Of a stretch of 12,401 bases of DNA, positions 1 to 5,977 are shown one piece after another. Where the stretch lies: NCBI GenBank assembly GCA_046715235.1, contig JBKJZO010000109.1:1-12401 (forward strand), written 5' to 3'. The notes below the pieces were generated by a model that was not told the DNA's origin, did not search any database, and saw only the letters and a list, made by a program, of their open reading frames with translations. Within the stretch, counting starts at the first letter, position 1. Each line of letters begins with the position of its first letter. The stretch is from JBKJZO01 sp046715235. GTDB taxonomy: Bacteria; Actinomycetota; Actinomycetes; BP-191. The translations under genes were made by a program, and so were the position numbers.

Positions 1-6
1 CCTCAG

Positions 7-71
7 GCCGGGATTTCCGGCTGTTTGCGCTCAGGACTTGCCGTACAGCCGGGATTTCCGGCTCTGAGCGC
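7..71. repeat. Two direct copies of a 16-bp palindromic unit, the second inside an 8-bp inverted repeat
   Basis: The 16-bp unit GCCGGGATTTCCGGCT occurs at 7–22 and again at 48–63, a spacing of 41 bp. Each copy is itself a small hairpin (GCCGG/CCGGC, extended to AGCCGG/CCGGCT in the second copy) with a GATTT loop. The second copy is enclosed by the perfect 8-bp arms GCGCTCAG (27–34) and CTGAGCGC (64–71). The region lies beyond the 3' end of the minus-strand methyltransferase gene and may continue off the left edge. It could be a terminator pair or part of a dispersed intergenic repeat; the window does not decide. Confidence 0.6.
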
Positions 72-124
72 CCTGGATCATCAGTGGCTGTCATGACGGG
101 GGTCCACGAGACGTCGACTCGTCG

Positions 125-757
125 CTAGCTGACCTGGCGGGTGCCGCCGAGCAAGGCCAGTTCGCGCCACTTCCAGTGCACATCAACGTCCGCGAAGCCG
201 ACAGCTCGCAGCCACTCCAATTGCTCGAAGGTGTCGGCCAGCTTGTTAGAGGGGTCCTCGTGGGCGGCGTCGCCGCCGATGGCCGCGAAGAAGTCGCGGT
301 GCAGAGCCGCGGTTGGGGACGCGACGTGCTCGAGGTTCAAGAAGACGCCGCCGGGCCGAAGCAGTCCGAACACCTCGGCGTACAGCGAGCGCTTGCGCTC
401 ATCGACGACATGGTGAATCGCGAAGCTCGAGACCACGGCGTCGAAGCCGCCGGCGAACGGCAGAGCTGAGTCGAGATCGTGCGCAACGATCTCGACCCCG
501 GACGTGTCGGCGAAGCGCGCCCGAGCGGCGTCCAACATCGCGGGGGAGAAGTCGGCCGCGACGCCGGCGACACCGGGGCGGGCGAGCCTGACGAGAGCGA
601 GCAACCGACCGTCGCCGCAGCCGAGGTCGAGCACCCGGTCGAGCCGAGCGGGCAGATGCTCGAGCAGTGCGGCCTCGCCCTCGGCGCGATGCGGGATGTC
701 GTCGGCGCGGGCCAGATAGTCGCGGACGTGCTCCGGCAACCTCCAGAGGTTGGTCAT
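125..757 (-). CDS. Class I SAM-dependent methyltransferase
   Basis: The product is 210 residues, about the size of a minimal Rossmann-fold methyltransferase. Motif I, LDLGCGDGR, lies near residues 43–51. An acidic residue in VAADFSPAMLDAARARF follows as the expected ribose-binding position, then a DAVVSSFAIHHV stretch and LLRPGGVFLNLEH, typical of motifs IV to VI in ubiquinone/tRNA-type class I enzymes. The substrate cannot be told; a small molecule or tRNA are both possible. The ATG at 757 overlaps the stop codon of the upstream aminotransferase gene by 4 nt (ATGA), so it is probably translated by coupling from that gene. An upstream in-frame extension exists, but it is an arginine-rich shadow of the aminotransferase gene and was discarded. 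The protein is soluble, with no signal peptide or membrane segment seen. Confidence 0.88.
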   Translation of the reverse strand: MTNLWRLPEHVRDYLARADDIPHRAEGEAALLEHLPARLDRVLDLGCGDGRLLALVRLARPGVAGVAADFSPAMLDAARARFADTSGVEIVAHDLDSALPFAGGFDAVVSSFAIHHVVDERKRSLYAEVFGLLRPGGVFLNLEHVASPTAALHRDFFAAIGGDAAHEDPSNKLADTFEQLEWLRAVGFADVDVHWKWRELALLGGTRQVS

Positions 758-1953
758 GCCTCGCTGATCAGGCGCTGCAGGCGGCCCACGCCTTCGGTGA
801 TGTCGTCGTCGCTGCACGCATACGACAGGCGCACATATCCAGGCGCGCCGAACGCCTCTCCGGGTACGACGGCGACCTCGACCTCGTCGAGGAGCAGCCC
901 GGCGAGCTCCGCGGACGACGACGCCGTGCGGCCGCGCAGCGACCGGCCGAGCACTCCCTTGACCGACGGAAACGCGTAGAAAGCGCCGAGCGGCTCCGCG
1001 CAGATCACCCCGTCGATCGAGTTGAGCATCGAGTGCATCAGCTGGCGTCGGCGGTCGAATGCCGACCGCATCTCCTCGACGGCGGCCAAGTCGCCCGAGA
1101 CCGCCGCAAGAGCGGCCGCCTGCGAGACGTTCGCGACGTTCGACGTCGCGTGCGACTGCAGGTTGATCGCGCCCTTCACGACGTCGGCGGGCCCGATCAG
1201 CCACCCGACCCGCCAGCCGGTCATCGCGTAGGTCTTCGCCACCCCGTTGACGACGACGCATCGATCCGCCAGCTCCGGTACGACGGCCGGCATCGAGACG
1301 TGCTTCGCGCCGGCGTACGTCAGGTGCTCGTAGATCTCGTCTGTGATCACCCAGATGCCGGTCTCGAGGGCCCAGCGGCCGATCGCCTCGACCGCCTCGG
1401 GCGAGTAGACGCCGCCCGTCGGGTTGGACGGCGAGCAGAACAGCAGCGCCTTCGTGCGCGGCGTCCGCGCCGCTTCGAGCTGCTCGACCGAGACGCAGAA
1501 ACCGGTCCTCTCGTCGGCGAGGATCTCGACGGGCACACCGCCCGCGAGCCTGATCGACTCCGGGTAGGTCGTCCAGTACGGCGCGGGCAGCAGTACCTCG
1601 TCACCCGGGTCGAGCAGGGTTGCGAACGCCGAGTAGACGGCCTGCTTGCCGCCGTTGGTCACGATCACCTGCGACGCGTCGACGGCGTACCCGGAGTCAC
1701 GCTGCGTCTTGGTCGCGATGGCCGCGCGCAGCTCGGGCAGCCCGGCAGCCGGCGTGTACTTGTGGAATCGCGGCTCGCGGCAGGCCGCGACCGCCGCCTC
1801 GACGATGTGCGCGGGTGTCGGGAAGTCGGGCTCTCCCGCGCCGAAGCCGATTACCGGTCGCCCGGCCGCCTTGAGCGCCTTCGCCTTCGCGTCGACGGCG
1901 AGCGTCGCCGACTCCGCGATCGAGCCGATCCGGCGGGAGATGCGCGTGGTCAT
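754..1953 (-). CDS. aspC: Class I/II PLP-dependent aminotransferase, aspartate aminotransferase type
   Basis: The product is 399 residues, the usual length for fold-type I aspartate aminotransferases of the Iγ/Ib kind. Visible landmarks are the early GAGEPDF segment (38–44), TNGGKQAVY (99–107), the PYW cofactor-stacking region (125–127), SPSNPTGG (174–181) with the PLP-contacting Asn, TDEIYEH (204–210) with the Asp that binds the pyridine nitrogen, and GVAKTYAMTGWRVGW (237–251) with the Schiff-base lysine at K240. A YVRLSYA segment near the C-terminus carries the Arg expected to bind the substrate carboxylate. The predicted reaction is amino transfer between aspartate and 2-oxoglutarate; close relatives also accept prephenate or other substrates, so specificity is open. 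The ATG at 1953 has GGAAGG 8 nt upstream and matches the family N-terminus; an ATG at 2010 would add 19 atypical residues. It is first in a two-gene minus-strand unit. Confidence 0.93.
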   Translation of the reverse strand: MTTRISRRIGSIAESATLAVDAKAKALKAAGRPVIGFGAGEPDFPTPAHIVEAAVAACREPRFHKYTPAAGLPELRAAIATKTQRDSGYAVDASQVIVTNGGKQAVYSAFATLLDPGDEVLLPAPYWTTYPESIRLAGGVPVEILADERTGFCVSVEQLEAARTPRTKALLFCSPSNPTGGVYSPEAVEAIGRWALETGIWVITDEIYEHLTYAGAKHVSMPAVVPELADRCVVVNGVAKTYAMTGWRVGWLIGPADVVKGAINLQSHATSNVANVSQAAALAAVSGDLAAVEEMRSAFDRRRQLMHSMLNSIDGVICAEPLGAFYAFPSVKGVLGRSLRGRTASSSAELAGLLLDEVEVAVVPGEAFGAPGYVRLSYACSDDDITEGVGRLQRLISEA

Positions 1954-1981
1954 TGGCCTGGCCTTCCGGGGGAGTGCGAAC

Positions 1982-1999
1982 ATCGGCACAACAGCCGAT
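1982..1999. promoter_or_regulatory. Perfect inverted repeat between divergent genes, candidate operator
   Basis: ATCGGC (1982–1987) and GCCGAT (1994–1999) are perfect complements separated by ACAACA. The repeat lies in the short region between the divergent aminotransferase and sigma factor genes. A weak minus-strand promoter-like pair can be read as TTGGAC (complement of 2033–2038), an 18-bp spacer, and TTACAT (complement of 2009–2014). If that promoter is real, the repeat sits just downstream of its start site, a common position for a repressor. No ECF-type GGAAC–CGTC promoter was clearly seen here. Confidence 0.4.
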
Positions 2000-2045
2000 C
2001 GCCACTGCATGTAACCGGAAGCAGGGGGAGGGGTCCAATTTGTTG

Positions 2046-2642
2046 ATGGACGTCGACGTCGACATCGTCCGCGCGTGCCAACGGGGTGAACCCGGGGCGA
2101 TGGATGCGCTTGTGCGAGCGACGTACGCCGACGTCTACGCGCTTGCCTACCGCCTCGTCCGCGACCGGGACGAGGCCGCCGACGTGACCCAGGAGGTGTT
2201 CATGCGCGTGCTGCGCTCCGTTGCCGGCTTCCGCGGCGACGCTGCCTTCGGCACCTGGCTGCACCGGGTCACTGTCAACGCCGCGCTGACCGCGATGCGC
2301 AAGCGCTCTCGCCGGCCGCGAGTCGGCACGGAGGCCATCGGGATGCCCGGCGGCGAGTACGCCGGACAAGCCGACGACTCGCCGGGCCCCGAAGAGCGGG
2401 CTGAGCGCTCGGAGACGCTGGCGCGCGCGCAGGCGGCACTTGCGGCACTGCCCGAAGCCGCGCGCACCATCGTCGTGCTGCGCGACGTCGAAGGCTTGTC
2501 GACAGCCGAGGTGGCCGCAGCAACCGGCTTGAGCGAAACCGCCGTCAAGGTCCGCCTCTTCCGCGCCCGCGAGCGGCTGCGATCCGCGCTGACCGACACC
2601 ACAGTTACTCCGCTTCCCCGCACCCGAAGGGCCCGCTCATGA
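2046..2642 (+). CDS. ECF-type RNA polymerase sigma factor
   Basis: The product is 198 residues from the ATG at 2046. Sigma region 2 spans about residues 21–90: the core-binding segment contains DEAADVTQEVFMRVLR, and FGTWLHRVTVNAA is the -10 melting/recognition region 2.3–2.4. A proline- and acid-rich linker (about 95–126) leads to sigma region 4 (127–182), where a helix-turn-helix around LSTAEVAAATGLSETAVK should read the -35 element. No regions 1 or 3 are present, as expected of ECF sigmas. Start choice is uncertain: GGGGGAGGGG (2024–2033) is 12 nt from ATG 2046, but in-frame TTG codons at 2040 and 2043 lie at better spacing. The stop codon overlaps the start of the anti-sigma gene by 4 nt, the classic sigma/anti-sigma arrangement. 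The signal it answers cannot be read from the sequence. Confidence 0.92.
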   Translation: MDVDVDIVRACQRGEPGAMDALVRATYADVYALAYRLVRDRDEAADVTQEVFMRVLRSVAGFRGDAAFGTWLHRVTVNAALTAMRKRSRRPRVGTEAIGMPGGEYAGQADDSPGPEERAERSETLARAQAALAALPEAARTIVVLRDVEGLSTAEVAAATGLSETAVKVRLFRARERLRSALTDTTVTPLPRTRRARS

Positions 2643-3046
2643 CCACGCCGAAGCCGCTCGATGCAGCCCTGTGCGAACAGGTACGCGCGGACCTGCCCGG
2701 CCTCGACGGGCACGAGCTGTCCTCCAGGCGCGCTGCCGAGCTGCGCAGCCACCTCGCCGACTGTGCCGAGTGTGGGGCGGTCGCCGCCTCCTACCGCAGC
2801 ATGCGCCGTACTCTCGCCGAGCTGCGGGACGAGCCAGTGACACCGCCGGCCGCGCTGCTCGACAGCCTGCTTGAGCAGGCGGCCAACCCCGGCGTGGCCG
2901 AACGGGCTGCCGCACTTGGGCGCGGCGCGGTCAGCGGCTCGCGGCCCAAGGTCCTCGCAGCGGGTGTCGGAGTGGGTGCGATCGCGGCGGGCGGTCTCGG
3001 CCTGCTCGCCTGGCGCGCGGCCCGGGCTCGCCGCTTCGCCGCCTGA
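2639..3046 (+). CDS. Zinc-binding one-TM anti-sigma factor
   Basis: The product is 135 residues. An H-x3-C-x2-C motif (H38, C42, C45 in HLADCAEC), preceded by H25 in LDGHELSS, fits the zinc-associated anti-sigma (ZAS) domain that clamps ECF sigma factors. A linker at about 60–100 leads to one predicted membrane helix, roughly 105–125 (from VLAAGVGVGAI to LGLLAW). A positively charged tail (RAARARRFAA) ends the protein. There is almost nothing beyond the helix, so no extracellular sensor domain is present. With an Arg-rich tail the topology needs care: the N-terminal ZAS domain should be cytoplasmic. Release of the sigma factor would depend on redox/zinc chemistry, a partner protein, or regulated proteolysis; none of these is shown. 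Its ATG overlaps the sigma stop codon (ATGA), indicating translational coupling and balanced synthesis. Confidence 0.88.
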   Translation: MTTPKPLDAALCEQVRADLPGLDGHELSSRRAAELRSHLADCAECGAVAASYRSMRRTLAELRDEPVTPPAALLDSLLEQAANPGVAERAAALGRGAVSGSRPKVLAAGVGVGAIAAGGLGLLAWRAARARRFAA

Positions 3047-3113
3047 TCCGCGATCGCGATGTTTGGGCCCCGGCCCACCCATACTGTGGCGCGGATTGAG
3101 AGGAGGGCCACGA

Positions 3114-4640
3114 GTGGGGCGCACGCGACAGTTCGTAGTTAGCGGTAGCCAGCAAGACGTGCTCGCGGCTCTCGGCGAGGGCCTGGGCCTGACGCCCGAG
3201 CCGCCCCGGCGGCGATCGACGACTTATCTGGACACGTTCGACTGGCGACTGCATCGCGCCGGCCTGCTGCTGACATGGTCCGAGCGCACCGTCACGCTGT
3301 CGCCGCTCGACGGACCAGAGCTACCGGTCCGGGTCGCGGTCGACGCCAAGCCGGTCCTCGCTGAGGACCTGCCGCCCGCAGTCCGCGAGCGTTGTGCGGC
3401 GATCATCGAAATGAGGGCACTCCTCGAGGTCGTGACGGTGAGCGTCAGGGAGCTGGGGTTCCGCGCGCTCAACGCTGACGACAAGACGGTTGCGTTCGCC
3501 GCTGTGTTGCGGCACTGGGCCACCGCTGACGGTCGCAGCGCGGCGCTGCCGACGCGCGTCGACGTGGTGGGGCTGCGCGGCTACGACCGCGACGCGGCTC
3601 GCCTGGCGAAGCGGCTGGCGGCCTACCCGTGCGTGGAGCCAGTGTCGACCTCGTTGATCGAGGACGCGCTGTCCGCCTGCGGCCGGGCACCGCGCGACTA
3701 CACCGGGAAGTTCGCGGTCGATCTGACGCGGGAAACGTCGTCCTGGGATGCGGTGTGCGCGATCCACAACGAGCTGCTCGCCGCCGTCCGCGCCAACGTG
3801 GCAGGAACGATCGCCGACATCGACAGCGAGTTTCTGCACGACTTCAGAGTGGCGGTACGACGGGCGCGCTCAGCTCTCAAGGAACTGCCTGGCATCTTCG
3901 CGCCGGCCGTGGAGGAGCGGCTGCGCCGCGAACTGAAGTGGCTCGGCGACGTGACGACGCCGGTGCGCGATCTCGACGTCTACCTGTTGGACTTCGAGGA
4001 CTTCCGCGTCGCCGCAGGCGTCGCAGGCAGCGACCTCGAGCCGCTGCGCGACCTGCTGGTGCGCGAGCAGCGAAAGGCCCAGGCGACCCTGGCGAAGACA
4101 CTGGTTGGCGCGCGCTACCGCCGGCTGCTCGCGACATGGGAGCGGGCGCTGGTGTCGCCACCCCCCGCCGCGCGCGCGACCGCATGGGTGCCTACCGGCG
4201 AGCTCGCGGACCGGCGGCTGCGCAAGGTGTCGCGCGCTGCGCTCCGAGACGGTGACGCGATCACTGCTGACTCGCCGGCCGAGGCGCTGCACGACCTGCG
4301 TAAGCGCTTCAAGGAGCTGCGCTACCTGCTGGAGTTCTTCTCGTCTCTGTACGACCGGCGCACCGTCGCCGCACTGGTCAAGGACATGAAGGGTCTGCAG
4401 GACAACCTCGGCGAGTTCCAGGACACCGAGGTCCAGCAGCACGCCGTGCACGGGTACGCCGACCGCCTCATCGCCGAGGGCGCGACCCCGGCCGCGACGA
4501 TCATGGCCCTCGGGAGGTTGACCGGGTCGCTCGAGGCGCGGTCGCAGCGGGCCCGGTCGGAGTTCGCGACGCGCTTCGGCGCCTTCGCCTCACCCGCCAA
4601 CAGGCGGCGCGTCGCCGAGCTGACCGAGGAGTCGCGGTGA
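3114..4640 (+). CDS. CYTH-CHAD domain protein (probable polyphosphate-associated)
   Basis: The product is 508 residues from a GTG at 3114, chosen because AGGAGG (3101–3106) lies 7 nt upstream; an open frame runs further 5' but overlaps the anti-sigma gene. Residues about 1–195 resemble a CYTH (triphosphate tunnel) domain, recognisable by TTYLDTFDWRLHRAGLLL (36–53). However, the usual N-terminal ExExK is replaced by GRTRQFVV, and the following LK-type strand reads TLSPLDG, so catalytic activity is doubtful. Residues about 208–490 form a CHAD domain, with LHDFRVAVRRARSALK (241–256), RDLDVYL (285–291), LHDLRKRFKELRYLLEFF (392–409) and LQDNLGEFQD (428–437): conserved His, Arg and Lys on helices for binding polyanions. 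CHAD proteins have been shown to associate with polyphosphate granules in Ralstonia eutropha. Its stop overlaps the GTG of the ParA-like gene by 4 nt. A TACTGT -10-like hexamer at 3082–3087 hints at a local promoter, but no convincing -35 was seen. Confidence 0.88.
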   Translation: MGRTRQFVVSGSQQDVLAALGEGLGLTPEPPRRRSTTYLDTFDWRLHRAGLLLTWSERTVTLSPLDGPELPVRVAVDAKPVLAEDLPPAVRERCAAIIEMRALLEVVTVSVRELGFRALNADDKTVAFAAVLRHWATADGRSAALPTRVDVVGLRGYDRDAARLAKRLAAYPCVEPVSTSLIEDALSACGRAPRDYTGKFAVDLTRETSSWDAVCAIHNELLAAVRANVAGTIADIDSEFLHDFRVAVRRARSALKELPGIFAPAVEERLRRELKWLGDVTTPVRDLDVYLLDFEDFRVAAGVAGSDLEPLRDLLVREQRKAQATLAKTLVGARYRRLLATWERALVSPPPAARATAWVPTGELADRRLRKVSRAALRDGDAITADSPAEALHDLRKRFKELRYLLEFFSSLYDRRTVAALVKDMKGLQDNLGEFQDTEVQQHAVHGYADRLIAEGATPAATIMALGRLTGSLEARSQRARSEFATRFGAFASPANRRRVAELTEESR

Positions 4641-5377
4641 AGGTCGTCGCGTCGTACAACATCAAGGGCGGTGTTGGAAAGACCACCGCCGCCGTCAATC
4701 TCGCGACGCTCGCTGCGCGCTGGGGGCGGCGGACGCTCCTGTGGGATCTCGACCCGCAGGGCGCGGCGACCTACCTGTTCCGGGTGCGCGCGCGCGTCAA
4801 AGGTGGTGTCGGCGACCTCGTCCACGGCAAGAGCGACGTGGATGCGCTCATCAAGGGCAGCGACTTCTACCGCCTCGATCTGCTCCCCGCCGACTTCTCC
4901 TACCGAAACATGGACCTGGCGCTCGACGACGCCAAGCGACCGGTTCGCCAGCTGCGGCGGGTGATCAGGCGGCTGTCGTCTCAGTACGACGTCGTGGTGC
5001 TCGACTGCCCGCCGAGCATCTCGCTGGTTTCCGAGAACGTCTTCGAAGCCGCCGACCTGCTGCTCGTGCCGCTGATTCCGGCGACTCTGGCGGTCCGCAC
5101 GTTCGACCAGCTCACCGATTTCGTCGCCGGGCTGGACGACGGTCGCCCCGAGGTGCGCGCGTTCTTCTCGATGGTCGACGCGCGCAAGCGCCTGCACCAC
5201 GACGTGATGGCCTCGCTCAGAGGCCGCCCGGATGTGCTGGACGTCTCGATACCCGCGGCCTCGGTGGTCGAGCGAATGGCCGTCGTACGCACGCCTGTGG
5301 TCGTCTCCGATCCGCGGGCGCCGGCGAGCCTGGCCTACGAGCGGCTCTGGGCCGAGTGCGCCCGCCTGGGCTGCTGA
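4637..5377 (+). CDS. ParA/MinD-family ATPase, translationally coupled to the CHAD gene
   Basis: The product is 246 residues, typical of a short ParA/Soj-type ATPase without an N-terminal DNA-binding extension. The deviant Walker A is KGGVGKTT (10–17) with the signature lysine K10; DLDPQGAATYLF (37–48) is the Walker A'/switch region, and VVVLDCPP (119–126) is Walker B. These ATPases dimerise on ATP, usually bind DNA non-specifically, and move or space cargo such as chromosomes, plasmids, carboxysomes or storage granules together with a partner. No parB gene or parS-like site is nearby, so chromosome or plasmid partition is unlikely. The GTG start at 4637 overlaps the CHAD stop codon (GTGA) and has no separate clear ribosome-binding site, so it is expected to be coupled. 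The CHAD protein is the obvious candidate cargo adaptor; this is inference. Confidence 0.92.
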   Translation: MKVVASYNIKGGVGKTTAAVNLATLAARWGRRTLLWDLDPQGAATYLFRVRARVKGGVGDLVHGKSDVDALIKGSDFYRLDLLPADFSYRNMDLALDDAKRPVRQLRRVIRRLSSQYDVVVLDCPPSISLVSENVFEAADLLLVPLIPATLAVRTFDQLTDFVAGLDDGRPEVRAFFSMVDARKRLHHDVMASLRGRPDVLDVSIPAASVVERMAVVRTPVVVSDPRAPASLAYERLWAECARLGC

Positions 5378-5465
5378 CGCCGGGAGCGCCAGCACTAGCA
5401 CGAGATGTACGGCCGAACTAGCTTCCGCTGTGGGGACGTCCGAGGGTGCGAGCGGAGGCGGCTCG

Positions 5466-5546
5466 ATGGCGGTGCCAGCGACGAACGACCTGCCGGCGCC
5501 GGAAGGCGCCGCGGTCGTGGAGGTGCGCGGGCTCCGGATGAGGTAG
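5466..5546 (+). pseudogene. 5' remnant of an ABC transporter ATPase gene
   Basis: A clean start is visible: GGAGG at 5453–5457, 8 nt before ATG 5466. The 26 codons that follow read like the beginning of a drug/peptide-export ABC ATPase, ending in VVEVRGLRMR. Next comes TAG (5544–5546), where the family normally has a Tyr codon (the A-loop tyrosine of R-Y-G), followed by GGC for the expected Gly. Everything beyond that, including Walker A, Q-loop, signature and Walker B, is absent. The reading then passes directly into a permease C-terminus in another frame, so this is a gene stub rather than a small protein gene. A functional 26-residue peptide cannot be strictly excluded, because the ribosome-binding site is intact. 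Confidence 0.6.
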
Positions 5547-5550
5547 GGCA

Positions 5551-5730
5551 CCAACGGCGGCCCTGGAGATCGGGGGTTCCTGGCGGACCACCCAGACCTT
5601 TCTGGTCCTGGGCGCCTGGGCGCTCGCCGGAATCCTCGCCACTCCCGCCGTACTCCGTCGCATGTCGCGCCGGCAGTCGGGATCCCAGGTCGAGGCCGCG
5701 CGTCAGAATGCATTGCAGTGGATCCGCTGA
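5551..5730 (+). pseudogene. 3' remnant of an ABC-2-type permease gene
   Basis: Read in the frame ending at TGA 5728–5730, this segment gives AALEIGGSWRTTQTFLVLGA, then a hydrophobic stretch (WALAGILATPAVL), then a basic tail (RRMSRRQ) and a closing QNALQWIR. That is the expected end of an ABC-2-type exporter permease: a last extracytoplasmic segment, a final membrane helix and a short cytoplasmic tail. The frame is open only from 5542, has no start codon or ribosome-binding site, and follows immediately behind the ATPase stub at 5466–5546, which is in a different frame. The arrangement is best explained by one deletion that removed most of an ATPase–permease operon. Family assignment rests on pattern recognition of a short piece. 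Confidence 0.6.
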
Positions 5731-5765
5731 CGGCCGATGCCGGCGCGTCGCCGCTCCGGTGCTTG

Positions 5766-5795
5766 TTGGCCTGGTTCGTCGCGGGCACGTACACT
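5766..5795 (+). promoter_or_regulatory. Promoter for tRNA-Trp/secE/nusG
   Basis: TTGGCC (5766–5771), an 18-bp spacer and TACACT (5790–5795) form a good housekeeping-type promoter, with transcription expected to begin near 5802. It is placed so that tRNA-Trp and probably secE–nusG are read from it. A 6-bp hairpin, CTTGCC (5844–5849)/GGCAAG (5859–5864), lies between the promoter and the tRNA and may mark the precursor leader. Confidence 0.6.
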
Positions 5796-5871
5796 CGCCT
5801 ACCTGGGCCTTAGCTGCCCGGCTGTGGCGCGCCCTCATCCTGGCTTGCCTCTCCGGCTGGCAAGACCCTGT

Positions 5872-5947
5872 AGGGCAGTGGCTCAATTGGTAGAGCACCG
5901 GTCTCCAAAACCGGCGGTTGGGGGTTCGAGTCCCTCCTGCCCTGCCA
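5872..5947 (+). tRNA. tRNA-Trp (anticodon CCA)
   Basis: This is a complete 76-nt cloverleaf. The acceptor stem AGGGCAG (5872–5878) pairs with CTGCCCT (5937–5943), followed by discriminator G and an encoded CCA. The D-arm has GCTC/GAGC. The anticodon stem CCGGT/ACCGG closes the loop CTCCAAA with anticodon CCA at 5905–5907. The T-arm contains GTTCGAGTC with a GGGGG/CCCTC stem that includes one G·T pair. The gene lies 30 nt before secE, the usual actinobacterial arrangement, so secE mRNA is probably released by tRNA processing. Confidence 0.97.
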
Positions 5948-5977
5948 GCCGACCCGGACTGATGAGGAGTGTGGACG

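Noticed and set aside
7..63. Two repeats with regular spacing as a possible CRISPR fragment
   Set aside because: The units are only 16 bp and self-palindromic, only two copies are visible, and there is no leader or cas gene; not enough for a CRISPR call.
667..2046. Long plus-strand open frame (459 codons) across the aminotransferase gene
   Set aside because: It is Arg-rich and antisense to a clear PLP aminotransferase with all family motifs; it is a GC-bias shadow.
4637..5377. ParA gene as a sign of a plasmid or integrated element
   Set aside because: No parB, parS, integrase, transposase or att-like repeat is seen, and the gene is coupled to CHAD within a conserved chromosomal neighbourhood.
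4322..5794. Long minus-strand open frame (490 codons) opposite CHAD, ParA and the ABC scar
   Set aside because: No recognisable domain, Arg/Ser-rich composition, and antisense to well-supported genes.
5405..5893. Plus-strand open frame of 162 codons over the ABC scar
   Set aside because: It runs in a third frame, is Arg/Gly-rich and extends into the tRNA; the other two frames carry the recognisable ABC fragments.
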